Below are positions 28,272 to 36,692 of a DNA stretch of 64,000 nt, piece after piece (position 1 is the stretch's first letter; each line of letters begins with the position of its first letter). This DNA comes from Streptomyces sp. APSN-46.1. GTDB lineage: Bacteria > Actinomycetota > Actinomycetes > Streptomycetales > Streptomycetaceae. Made by a program: the position numbers and the translations under genes. A model generated the notes under the pieces. The model was given only the letters and a program-made list of their open reading frames with translations, was not told where the DNA came from and made no database searches. The stretch is from NCBI RefSeq assembly GCF_022815725.1, contig NZ_JALGRF010000011.1:62001-126000 (forward strand). The letters run 5' to 3'.

Positions 28272-29195
28272 ATGGATCTCCGTATTTTCACCGAGCCCCA
28301 GCAGGGCGCCAGCTACGACACCCTCCTGACGGTCGCCAAGGCCACCGAGGATCTCGGCTTCGACGCGTTCTTCCGGTCCGACCACTACCTGCGGATGGGA
28401 TCCGCGGACGGTCTGCCCGGCCCCACCGACGCGTGGATCACCCTCGCGGGCCTGGCCCGCGAGACCAAGCGCATCCGGCTGGGCACGCTGATGACGGCCG
28501 GCACCTTCCGGCTGCCCGGGGTGCTCGCCATCCAGGTGGCGCAGGTCGACCAGATGTCCGGTGGCCGCGTCGAACTCGGCCTGGGCGCGGGCTGGTTCGA
28601 GGAGGAGCACAAGGCGTACGGGATTCCCTTCCCGGCGGAGCGGATGGCCCGGCTGGAGGAGCAGCTCGCCATCATCACCGGTCTGTGGGCCACGGAGCCC
28701 GGCGCCACCTTCGACTACGCGGGCATCCACTACCAGGTGGAGAACTCGCCGGCCCTGCCCAAGCCGGCCCAGGCCAAGGTGCCCGTGCTCGTCGGCGGCC
28801 ACGGCGCGAAGCGCACCCCGCGCCTCGCCGCCCGGTACGCGGACGAGTTCAACATGCCGTTCGCGTCGATCGCCGACAGCCGCCGCCAGTTCGCCCGCGT
28901 CCGCGGGGCCGTCGCGGAGGCGGGGCGCAAGGCGGAGGAACTCGTCTACTCCAACGCCCTCGTGGTGTGCGTCGGCAGGAGTGACGCCGAGGTGGCCCGC
29001 CGGGCCGCCGCCATCGGCCGCGAGGTGGACGAGCTCAAGGCGAACGGCCTGGCGGGCTCCCCGGCCGAGGTCGTGGAGAAGATCGGCGCCTACGGCGAGA
29101 TCGGCTCCTCGCGGATCTACCTCCAGGTGCTCGACCTCGATGATCTGGACCACCTGGAGCTGATCTCCTCCCAGGTGCTGTCCCAGCTCGGCTGA
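28272..29195 (+). CDS. LLM-class F420-dependent oxidoreductase
   Basis: The 307-residue luciferase-like TIM barrel has MDLRIFTEPQQGASYDTLLT, FDAFFRSDHYL, LGTLMTAGTFRLPGVLAIQVAQVDQMSGGRVELGLGAGW (family pattern) and VPVLVGGHGAKRTPRLAARYAD, all characteristic of the F420-dependent branch rather than FMN enzymes. AGGA 7 nt upstream of ATG 28272 is the likely ribosome site, since the nearer GGAGG is too close. It lies 16 bp upstream of the homocysteine methyltransferase gene, probably as an operon. The substrate is unknown. Confidence 0.85.
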   Translation: MDLRIFTEPQQGASYDTLLTVAKATEDLGFDAFFRSDHYLRMGSADGLPGPTDAWITLAGLARETKRIRLGTLMTAGTFRLPGVLAIQVAQVDQMSGGRVELGLGAGWFEEEHKAYGIPFPAERMARLEEQLAIITGLWATEPGATFDYAGIHYQVENSPALPKPAQAKVPVLVGGHGAKRTPRLAARYADEFNMPFASIADSRRQFARVRGAVAEAGRKAEELVYSNALVVCVGRSDAEVARRAAAIGREVDELKANGLAGSPAEVVEKIGAYGEIGSSRIYLQVLDLDDLDHLELISSQVLSQLG

Positions 29196-29211
29196 CGGAG
29201 GAGGAACACCC

Positions 29212-30153
29212 GTGCCGCGTGCGTCCGGCCCGCTCGCCGAGGCCCTGGCCCGCAAGGCCGTGCTCCTGGACGGCGGGCTGAGCAACCAGCTCGCCGACCA
29301 GGGCTGCGACCTGTCCGGCGGCCTCTGGTCGGGCCGGGTGCTCGCCGAGCGGCCGGAGCAGGTGGCGGCCGCGCACGCGGCGTACGCCCGGGCCGGCGCG
29401 GAGGTACTGATCACCGCGAGCTACCAGGTCGGGTACGAGGCCTTCGCCGCCCACGGCTACGGGCCCGCCGAGACCACCTCGCTGCTGGCCCGCAGTGTGC
29501 GGCTGGCGGCCGACGCCGCCCGGGCGGCGGACCACGAGGTGTGGGTGGCCGCCTCGGTCGGGCCGTACGGGGCGGTGCTCGCGGACGGCTCCGAGTACCG
29601 AGGCCGGTACGGACTCAGCCCGCGCCGGCTGGCCGGCTTCCACCGCCCCCGCATCGAGGCACTGCTGGCCGCGGGGCCTGACGTACTGGCCCTGGAGACC
29701 ATCCCGGACGCGGAGGAGGCCGAGGCCCTGCTGGGCGTCCTCGCCGGGACGGGCGCCGCGGCCTGGCTGAGCTACACGGTGGAGGGGGGCCGCACCCGGG
29801 CCGGCCAGCCGCTCGCCGAGGCCTTCGCCGCGGTGGCCGGGGCCCCGGAGATCATCGCGGTCGGCGTCAACTGCTGCGACCCCGCGGATGTCCTCCCGGC
29901 CCTCGAAGCGGCGGCGGGCGTCACCGGCAAACCCCTGCTGGCCTACCCCAACGACGGTTCGGTCTGGGAGGCCGCCACCCAGACCTGGCACGCCCCCGAG
30001 CACCCCGATCCCTGGCCCACGGCGGCCTGGCGGCGCGCGGGCGCCCGCCTGATCGGCGGCTGCTGCCGCATCGGCCCCGACCGCATCGCGGAGCTGGCGG
30101 CCGACCCGGGCCGGCGTACGGCACGGCGTACGGGCAGGCGTACGGGCGGCTGA
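29212..30153 (+). CDS. mmuM: Homocysteine S-methyltransferase (MmuM-type)
   Basis: The 313-residue zinc enzyme transfers a methyl group from S-methylmethionine (or S-adenosylmethionine) to homocysteine, giving methionine. The zinc-binding cysteines are visible in GVNCC and in GGCCR near the C-terminus, and LLDGGLSNQLADQG is the N-terminal substrate loop. GTG 29212 follows GGAGGAGGA. The C-terminus ends in a (RTGRRTGG) basic repeat. It stops only 3 bp before the stop of the convergent small gene. Confidence 0.92.
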   Translation: MPRASGPLAEALARKAVLLDGGLSNQLADQGCDLSGGLWSGRVLAERPEQVAAAHAAYARAGAEVLITASYQVGYEAFAAHGYGPAETTSLLARSVRLAADAARAADHEVWVAASVGPYGAVLADGSEYRGRYGLSPRRLAGFHRPRIEALLAAGPDVLALETIPDAEEAEALLGVLAGTGAAAWLSYTVEGGRTRAGQPLAEAFAAVAGAPEIIAVGVNCCDPADVLPALEAAAGVTGKPLLAYPNDGSVWEAATQTWHAPEHPDPWPTAAWRRAGARLIGGCCRIGPDRIAELAADPGRRTARRTGRRTGG

Positions 30154-30156
30154 AGA

Positions 30157-30429
30157 TCAGCGGTCGTCCATCGCGGCAGCGCACTCGGGGCACACCAGGT
30201 CCGCGTACGCCGGGTCGTACCAAGAGGACTCCGGCTGCCCGGACGGGTTCCACTCGGCCGTTCGCATGGCGAAGGTGTCCTTGCCGCACATGGTCCTCGG
30301 GCCGCGCGCGGTGGTGCTCCCCGGGGCCGCGGGCGCGGCGTGCACCCGGCGGACGGACGGCCTCTCCCCGAGTGGCAAGTCCGCGGCCACCGGCTTGTCC
30401 AGCTCGTACACCACGACGATGCCGCTCAT
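30157..30429 (-). CDS. Small protein with a C-terminal CxxC pair
   Basis: The 90-residue protein starts MSGIVVVYELDKPVAADLPLG and ends DLVCPECAAAMDDR, with a further cysteine in RTMCGKDT. The cysteine arrangement suggests a small metal-binding (zinc-ribbon-like) module. There is no signal sequence or known domain. It overlaps no other gene and has normal codon bias. Confidence 0.6.
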   Translation of the reverse strand: MSGIVVVYELDKPVAADLPLGERPSVRRVHAAPAAPGSTTARGPRTMCGKDTFAMRTAEWNPSGQPESSWYDPAYADLVCPECAAAMDDR

Positions 30430-30481
30430 GATTCGACGGTAGGCGACCGGTGCGGGACCCGCTCACCAGGAGGAGCCGGCC

Positions 30482-30510
30482 GGCATGTAGACCGGCATGT
30501 AGACCGGCAT
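30482..30510 (+). repeat. Two and a half 12-bp direct repeats upstream of hen1
   Basis: GGCATGTAGACC occurs at 30482-30493 and 30494-30505, followed by GGCATAAAAACAGG. It lies in the divergent promoter spacer before the RNA-repair operon and could be an operator or a replication slip. Confidence 0.6.
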
Positions 30511-30556
30511 AAAAACAGGAGGCGGTCAGGGCGCGTGACCAGCGACAATCGGCCAT

Positions 30557-32107
30557 GTGTTCCTGACGATCTCCACCACCGGCATCCCCGAACGACCGGC
30601 CACCGACCTGGGCTTCCTGCTGCACAAGCATCCCGGGAAGGCGCAGACGTTCTCCACCTCCCACGGCACCGCCCACGTGTTCTACCCCGAGGCCTCGGCC
30701 GAACGGTGCACGGCGGCCCTGCTGCTGGAGGTGGATCCCGTCGCGCTCGTGCGGCGCGGTCAGGGCAAGGGCCGGGGCGGAGCGCCCGACGCCGCGCTCG
30801 CGCAGTACGTCAACGACCGGCCGTACGCCGCGTCCTCGCTGCTCGCCGTCGCACTCAGCGCGGTGTTCGGCAGCGCCCTGAGCGGCCGCTGCACCGCGCG
30901 CCCGGAGCTCCCGGAGCAGGCGCGCCCGCTGCGGGTCGAGATCCCGGCGCTCCCCGCCCGGGGCGGTGCGGAACTCGTGCGCAGGCTGTTCGGCCCGCTG
31001 GGCTGGGACTCGGTGGCGGTGACATCCGTACCGCTCGACGAGCAGTTCCCCGAGTGGGGCGAGTCCCGGTACGTACGGCTCGTGCTGGAGGGCGAGCTGC
31101 GGCTCGCCGACGCGCTGCGGCAGCTGTACGTACTGCTGCCCGTGCTGGACGACGCCAAGCACTACTGGGTCGCACCCGACGAGGTGGACAAGCTGCTGCG
31201 CGCCGGAGACGGCTGGCTCGCCGCGCACCCCGAGCACGCGCTGATCACCTCCCGCTACCTGGCCCGCCACAAGCACCTCACCCGGGACGCCATGGACCGG
31301 CTGGAGCTGGTCCGCCTGGCCGAGGCCGACGGCAGCGAGGTCGAGGAGCTCGACAACGCCGTCGCCGAGGCGACGTGCACCGAGTCCGCCGAGTCCGCCG
31401 GGTCCGCTGAGTCCACTGGGTCCACCGAAGACACAGCCGAGCGGACGGTGCCCCTCGCCGTGCGGCGGCGCGAGGCGATCCTCGCCGCGCTGCGCGCCGC
31501 CGGCGCGGCCCGGGTCCTCGACCTGGGCTGCGGACAGGGCCAGCTGGTGCAGGCGCTGCTCAAGGACGTCTCCTTCACCGAGATCGTCGGCGTGGACGTG
31601 TCCATGCGGGCCCTGAACCTGGCCGCCAAGCGGCTGCGGCTGGAGCGGCTGGGGGAGCGCCAGAGCGACCGGGTCCGGCTGCTCCAGGGCTCCCTCGCGT
31701 ACACCGACAAGCGGCTGGCCGGGTACGACGCGGCCGTGCTCAGCGAGGTCATCGAGCACCTGGACCTGCCGCGGCTGCCCGCGCTGGAGTACGCCGTGTT
31801 CGGCGCGGCCCGCCCCCGCACGGTCCTCGTCACCACCCCGAACGTCGAGTACAACGTCCGCTGGGAGTCCCTGCCCGCCGGCCACGTCCGGCACGGCGAC
31901 CACCGCTTCGAGTGGACCCGCGAGGAGTTCCGGACCTGGGCGGCCGCGGTCGCCGAACGGCACGGCTACGCCGTCGCGTTCGTTCCCGTCGGGGACGACG
32001 ACCCCGAGGTGGGGCCGCCGACCCAGATGGCCGTCTTCACCCAGGCCGTCCTCACCCAGAGCGCCGCAACCGACAACGACACCTCGAAGGAGGACCGGGC
32101 AGCATGA
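30557..32107 (+). CDS. hen1: Bacterial Hen1, RNA 3'-terminal 2'-O-methyltransferase
   Basis: The 516-residue subunit of the Pnkp/Hen1 RNA-repair complex methylates the 2'-OH at the 3' end of cleaved RNA so that the repaired site resists a second cut by ribotoxins. Residues 1 to about 255 form the bacteria-specific N-terminal Pnkp-activating domain. A Ser/Glu/Thr-rich linker follows (272-296). The methyltransferase domain has SAM motif VLDLGCGQG (320-328), the metal site SEVIEH (396-401) and the downstream GHVRHGDHRFEW His. GTG 30557 is the start. Its stop overlaps the pnkp start (ATGA). Confidence 0.95.
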   Translation: MFLTISTTGIPERPATDLGFLLHKHPGKAQTFSTSHGTAHVFYPEASAERCTAALLLEVDPVALVRRGQGKGRGGAPDAALAQYVNDRPYAASSLLAVALSAVFGSALSGRCTARPELPEQARPLRVEIPALPARGGAELVRRLFGPLGWDSVAVTSVPLDEQFPEWGESRYVRLVLEGELRLADALRQLYVLLPVLDDAKHYWVAPDEVDKLLRAGDGWLAAHPEHALITSRYLARHKHLTRDAMDRLELVRLAEADGSEVEELDNAVAEATCTESAESAGSAESTGSTEDTAERTVPLAVRRREAILAALRAAGAARVLDLGCGQGQLVQALLKDVSFTEIVGVDVSMRALNLAAKRLRLERLGERQSDRVRLLQGSLAYTDKRLAGYDAAVLSEVIEHLDLPRLPALEYAVFGAARPRTVLVTTPNVEYNVRWESLPAGHVRHGDHRFEWTREEFRTWAAAVAERHGYAVAFVPVGDDDPEVGPPTQMAVFTQAVLTQSAATDNDTSKEDRAA

Positions 32108-34653
32108 CCACCACCGACAGCAAGCGCGTCCTTCCCGTCACCGACCTGTCCCTCGTCGTCCTGATCGGGGCCACCGGATCCGGCAAGTCCACCTTCGCCC
32201 GCAAGCACTTCAAGGCGACCGAGGTCATCTCCTCCGACTACTGCCGGGGCCTGGTCGCCGACGACGAGAACGACCAGAGCGCCAGCAAGGACGCCTTCGA
32301 GGTCCTGCACTACATCGCCGGCAAGCGCCTCGCCGCCGGCCGCCTCACCGTGGTCGACGCCACCAGCGTCCAGCAGGAGGCCCGGCGCCAGCTGGTCCAG
32401 CTGGCCCGGCAGCACGACGTACTGCCCATCGCGATCGTCCTCGACATGCCCGAGGAGGTGTGCGCCGAGCGCAACGCCGCCCGCCCCGACCGGGCCGGGC
32501 TGCCCCGCCAGGTCATCCAGCGGCACCGCCGCGATCTGCGCCGCTCGCTGCGCGGCCTGGAGCGCGAGGGCTTCCGCAAGGTGCACGTGCTGCGCACCGT
32601 CGAGGAGGCCGACGCCGCCGAGGTCGTCCTGGAGAAGCGCTTCAACGACCTCACCCACCTCACCGGCCCCTTCGACATCATCGGTGACATCCACGGCTGC
32701 GCCTCCGAACTGGAGACCCTGCTCGCCAAGCTGGGCTACGAGGACGGCGCCCACCCCGAGGGCCGTACCGCCGTGTTCGTCGGCGACCTCGTCGACCGGG
32801 GCCCGGACAGTCCCGGCGTCCTGCGCCGGGTGATGGGCATGGTCACGTCCGGCAACGCGCTGTGCGTGCCCGGGAACCACGAGAACAAGCTCGGCCGTTA
32901 CCTCAAAGGATCCAAGGTCCAGCAGACCCACGGTCTCGCCGAGACCATCGAGCAGCTGGGCCGCGAACCGGAGGAGTTCGTCCAGGAGGTCCGGGAGTTC
33001 ATCGCGGGCCTCGTCAGCCACTACGTGCTCGACGGCGGCAAGCTGGTCGTCTGCCACGCCGGGCTGCCCGAGAAGTACCACGGCCGCACCTCCGGCCGGG
33101 TCCGCTCGCACGCCCTGTACGGGGACACCACCGGCGAGACCGACGAGTTCGGCCTGCCCGTGCGCTACCCGTGGGCCGAGGACTACCGGGGCAAGGCCGT
33201 CGTGGTCTACGGTCACACCCCGGTCCCGAACACCGCCTGGATCAACAACACCATCTGCCTCGACACCGGCGCCGTCTTCGGCGGCAGGATGACCGCCCTG
33301 CGCTGGCCCGAGCACGAACTGGTCGACGTACCTGCCGAGAAGGTCTGGTACGAGCCCACCCGCCCTCTCGCCGCCGAGGCGCCGGGGGGACACGAGGGCA
33401 GGCCGCTGGACCTGGCCGACGTGCACGGGCGCCGGATCGTGGAGACCCGGCACCTGGGCAACGTCACCGTGCGCGAGGAGAACGCGGCGGCGGCCCTGGA
33501 GGTCATGAGCCGCTTCGCGGTGGACCCCCGGCTGGTGCCGTACCTGCCGCCGACCATGGCGCCGACGGCGACGTCCCGGGAGGACGGCTACTTGGAGCAC
33601 CCGGCCGAGGCGTTCGCGCAGTACCGCAAGGACGGCATCGCGCGGGTCGTGTGCGAGGAGAAGCACATGGGCTCCCGCGCCACCGTCCTGGTCTGCAAGG
33701 ACGCCGCGGCGGCCCGCGAGCGGTTCGGTGTCGAGGGGCCGACCGGCTCCGTCTACACCCGCACCGGGCGGGCGTTCTTCCACGACCCGGAGGTCACCGA
33801 GGAGGTCCTCGCCCGGCTCCGCGCGGCGATCACCGACGCCGGCCTCTGGGAGGAACTGGCCACCGACTGGCTGCTGCTCGACGGGGAGCTGCTGCCCTGG
33901 TCGCTGAAGTCCGGCGGCCTGTTGCGCAACCAGTACGCGGCCGTGGGCGCGGCCTCCCGGGCCGTCTTCCCGGACGCCATCGCCGCCCTGGCGGCGGCCG
34001 GTGCCCGGGGCATCGACACCGCGGAGCTGCTGGAGCGCCAGCGGGGCCGGGCCGTCGACGCGGCCGCCTTCACCGAGGCGTACCGCCGCTACTGCTGGAC
34101 CACCGACGGGCTGGACGGCGTCCGGTTCGCCCCGTTCCAGCTGCTGGCGGCGGCCGGGCGCTCGCTGGCCGCCGTACCGCACGACGAGCAGCTGGCCTGG
34201 CTGGACCGGCTCGTCGCCGCTGACGAGGCGGCCGGCACCGGGCTGCTGCGCCGCACCGGCCGGATCCTGGTGGACACCGCGGACGAGGACTCCGTACGGG
34301 CCGGCACGGACTGGTGGCTGGAGCTGACGGCCGCGGGCGGCGAGGGCATGGTCGTCAAGCCGCTCCAGGCGTACGCCAAGGACGGCAAGGGGCGCCTCGT
34401 CCAACCCGGCGTCAAGGTGCGCGGGCGCGAGTACCTGCGGATCATCTACGGCCCGGAGTACACGCGTCCGGACCACCTGGAGCGGCTGCGCGAGCGCTTC
34501 CTCGGGCACAAGCGCTCCCTGGCCCTGCGCGAGTACGCGCTCGGGCTGGAGGCGCTGGACCGGCTGGCGGCCGAGGAGCCGCTGTGGCGGGTGCACGAGG
34601 CGGTGTTCGCGGTGCTCGCCCTGGAGTCGGAGCCGGTCGACCCCCGGCTCTGA
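32104..34653 (+). CDS. pnkp: Polynucleotide kinase-phosphatase-ligase Pnkp
   Basis: This 849-residue trifunctional RNA-repair enzyme heals and seals RNA breaks. It has an N-terminal 5'-OH kinase (Walker A GATGSGKST, 22-30) and a metallophosphatase that removes 2',3'-cyclic phosphate (GDIHG 194-198, GDLVDRG 227-233, GNHE 257-260, YGHTP 369-373). A C-terminal adenylyltransferase/ligase follows with Lys520 in EEKHMGSRA. All three modules look intact. It needs Hen1 for full ligation, and the two genes are translationally coupled. A strong hairpin follows. Confidence 0.96.
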   Translation: MTTTDSKRVLPVTDLSLVVLIGATGSGKSTFARKHFKATEVISSDYCRGLVADDENDQSASKDAFEVLHYIAGKRLAAGRLTVVDATSVQQEARRQLVQLARQHDVLPIAIVLDMPEEVCAERNAARPDRAGLPRQVIQRHRRDLRRSLRGLEREGFRKVHVLRTVEEADAAEVVLEKRFNDLTHLTGPFDIIGDIHGCASELETLLAKLGYEDGAHPEGRTAVFVGDLVDRGPDSPGVLRRVMGMVTSGNALCVPGNHENKLGRYLKGSKVQQTHGLAETIEQLGREPEEFVQEVREFIAGLVSHYVLDGGKLVVCHAGLPEKYHGRTSGRVRSHALYGDTTGETDEFGLPVRYPWAEDYRGKAVVVYGHTPVPNTAWINNTICLDTGAVFGGRMTALRWPEHELVDVPAEKVWYEPTRPLAAEAPGGHEGRPLDLADVHGRRIVETRHLGNVTVREENAAAALEVMSRFAVDPRLVPYLPPTMAPTATSREDGYLEHPAEAFAQYRKDGIARVVCEEKHMGSRATVLVCKDAAAARERFGVEGPTGSVYTRTGRAFFHDPEVTEEVLARLRAAITDAGLWEELATDWLLLDGELLPWSLKSGGLLRNQYAAVGAASRAVFPDAIAALAAAGARGIDTAELLERQRGRAVDAAAFTEAYRRYCWTTDGLDGVRFAPFQLLAAAGRSLAAVPHDEQLAWLDRLVAADEAAGTGLLRRTGRILVDTADEDSVRAGTDWWLELTAAGGEGMVVKPLQAYAKDGKGRLVQPGVKVRGREYLRIIYGPEYTRPDHLERLRERFLGHKRSLALREYALGLEALDRLAAEEPLWRVHEAVFAVLALESEPVDPRL

Positions 34654-34685
34654 GCCGCCCGTAAAGCCCGTCCGTAAAGGCGGGG

Positions 34686-34719
34686 CCCCCATACGGCCTG
34701 GAATTAGGTCGTATGGGGG
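34686..34719 (+). terminator. 14-bp hairpin after pnkp
   Basis: The arms at 34686-34699 and 34706-34719 (CCCCCATACGGCCT with AGGTCGTATGGGGG, one G-T pair) enclose the loop GGAATT, 33 nt after the stop codon. Confidence 0.75.
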
Positions 34720-34812
34720 AACTTTCGTGGAGAACGCCGGGGAAACCACCGGCGGGATCGTTCATCCAGGACAGCGGAGTGTCCGCGACCCTGGAAGGAC
34801 GGAACGTCACCT

Positions 34813-35325
34813 ATGAAGATGACCGCGCGCGGAAGCATTGCGGCGCTCATGACCTGTATGGCGGCGGCCGGCGCGGCCTCCCCGGCCGTGGCCGACTCGG
34901 TGCCGGTGGGTGTCCCGCTGGAAGTGCTGGAGACCACGCTGGGCGTGGACGCGCCGCGCGTGGGCACCGGGGTTCCCGCGCCGATGGTCGGCGCGCCCGA
35001 GGCGCCCCGCCACCACACGGGCGACCTGCTGCCGGTCCCGCTGCTGCCGGTGCTGCCGATCGACGCCGAGCTCGGCCGGACCCTCGTCACCTCCCCGGTG
35101 CCGAACCTGCTCGGCGCGAAGGAGACGGACGGCGAGGGTTCCCTGGAGTCACCGGCGACCACCCTGCTCGCCCGCACCCCCGGCGCGGTCGTCGGCGCCC
35201 CGCTGACGATGCCGGACGCGGGCAACTACGGGATCCCGAACGTGGTTCTGCCCAAGCTGGGGCTGACCGCCCCGGAACTCATCGGCGCCCCGTCGGCGCT
35301 CCTCGGCCTCACGACTCCGCGCTGA
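34813..35325 (+). CDS. Small secreted protein, no known domain
   Basis: The 170-residue protein has a Sec signal peptide (MKMTARGSIAALMTCMAAAGAASPAVA, cleavage expected after AVA at about 27). The mature part is Pro/Leu/Val/Gly-rich with little charge and repeated LPVLP/VGAP/APE patterns, resembling small cell-surface or spore-coat-like Streptomyces proteins but without a chaplin or rodlin motif. GGAC and GGAACGTCACCT precede the ATG. It is monocistronic, located between pnkp and arcA. Confidence 0.65.
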   Translation: MKMTARGSIAALMTCMAAAGAASPAVADSVPVGVPLEVLETTLGVDAPRVGTGVPAPMVGAPEAPRHHTGDLLPVPLLPVLPIDAELGRTLVTSPVPNLLGAKETDGEGSLESPATTLLARTPGAVVGAPLTMPDAGNYGIPNVVLPKLGLTAPELIGAPSALLGLTTPR

Positions 35326-35371
35326 GCGGACGCCAGGTCAAAAAGCCGTCCGGTCTGGGAACGTGTACGAC

Positions 35372-36598
35372 ATGGGATTCCATGTCGATTCCGAGACCGG
35401 GCGGCTTCGCCGCGTCATCCTCCACCGGCCCGACCTGGAGCTGAAGCGGCTCACACCGAGCAATAAGGACGCCCTCCTCTTCGACGACGTGCTGTGGGTG
35501 CGCCGGGCCCGCCAGGAGCACGACGGCTTCGCCGACGTGCTGCGCGACCGGGGCGTGGAGGTGCACCTCTTCGGAGAGCTGCTGACCGAGGCCCTGGACA
35601 TCCCCGAGGCGAGACACCTCGTACTGGACCGGGTCTTCGACGAGAAGGAGTACGGGCCGCTCGCCACCGACCACCTGCGTTCCGCCTTCGACGGGCTGTC
35701 CTCGGCCGATCTCGCGGAGGCCCTGGTCGGCGGGATGACCAAGCGGGAATACCTGGAACGGCACGCGGAGCCGGTCTCGGTGCGCTTCCACGCCCTGGAC
35801 ATGGACGGCTTCCTGCTGGGGCCGCTGCCCAACCACCTGTTCACCCGGGACACCTCCGCCTGGATCTACGACGGGGTGTCCATCAACGCCATGCGCTGGC
35901 CGGCCCGGCAGCGCGAGACCGTGCACTTCGAGGCGATCTACAAGCACCACCCGCTCTTCACCACCTCCGGAGCCTTCCACTACTGGTCGCAGGGTCTGGC
36001 GGACTACCCCTCGACGATCGAGGGCGGGGACGTCCTGGTCATCGGCAAGGGCGCGGTGCTCATCGGGATGAGCGAGCGGACCACCCCGCAGGCGGTGGAG
36101 ATGCTCGCGCGGGGCCTGTTCGCCGCCGGCTCGGCCACCAGCATCGTGGCGCTCGACATGCCCAAGCGACGGGCCTTCATGCACCTGGACACGGTGATGA
36201 CGATGGTCGATGGAGATACGTTCACTCAGTACGCGGGGCTCGGCATGCTGCGCTCCTACACGATCGAGCCGGGCGACGGGGCGAGCGAGCTGAAGGTGAC
36301 CGACCACCCGGCGGAGCACATGCACCGGGCGATCGCGGCGGCCCTCGGCCTGGATTCGATCCGGGTGCTGACCGCCACGCAGGACGTGCACTCGGCGGAG
36401 CGCGAGCAGTGGGACGACGGCTGCAACGTGCTGGCCGTGGAACCGGGGGTGGTGGTCGCGTACGAGCGGAACGTGACGACCAACACGCATCTGCGCAAGC
36501 AGGGCATCGAGGTCATCGAGATCCCGGGCAGCGAGCTGGGGCGGGGGCGGGGCGGCCCGCGGTGCATGAGCTGTCCGGTGGAGCGGGACGCCGTGTGA
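35372..36598 (+). CDS. arcA: Arginine deiminase
   Basis: The 408-residue enzyme hydrolyses arginine to citrulline and ammonia. Guanidino-modifying-enzyme motifs are intact: NHLFTRDTS, IEGGDVLVIG, MHLDTVMTM, TQDVHSAEREQW and the nucleophile Cys398 in GGPRCMSCP. ATG 35372 (MGFHVDSETG) is taken as the start; a GTG 9 nt upstream is possible. Ornithine carbamoyltransferase follows 94 bp later, giving the first two steps of the deiminase pathway. Carbamate kinase (arcC) and an arginine/ornithine antiporter are not next to it, so ATP recovery would depend on genes elsewhere. Confidence 0.95.
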   Translation: MGFHVDSETGRLRRVILHRPDLELKRLTPSNKDALLFDDVLWVRRARQEHDGFADVLRDRGVEVHLFGELLTEALDIPEARHLVLDRVFDEKEYGPLATDHLRSAFDGLSSADLAEALVGGMTKREYLERHAEPVSVRFHALDMDGFLLGPLPNHLFTRDTSAWIYDGVSINAMRWPARQRETVHFEAIYKHHPLFTTSGAFHYWSQGLADYPSTIEGGDVLVIGKGAVLIGMSERTTPQAVEMLARGLFAAGSATSIVALDMPKRRAFMHLDTVMTMVDGDTFTQYAGLGMLRSYTIEPGDGASELKVTDHPAEHMHRAIAAALGLDSIRVLTATQDVHSAEREQWDDGCNVLAVEPGVVVAYERNVTTNTHLRKQGIEVIEIPGSELGRGRGGPRCMSCPVERDAV

Positions 36599-36623
36599 CG
36601 GGTTGACGGGTTTGACGCCAGTT

Positions 36624-36653
36624 CTGTATATCAATACGGAGTATCGTATATAG
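36624..36653. promoter_or_regulatory. AT-rich double dyad upstream of arcB (ArgR-type candidate)
   Basis: CTGTATATCAATACGG and AGTATCGTATATAG form two adjacent imperfect palindromes in an otherwise GC-rich genome. Tandem roughly 18-bp AT-rich boxes of this style are how ArgR binds. TTGACG at 36612-36617 gives a possible -35 and TATAGT at 36648-36653 a possible -10, so the site overlaps the promoter. Confidence 0.5.
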
Positions 36654-36692
36654 TTCCAACATCCCCTGTCCGTGCGACTCTGGAGCGTCCCC

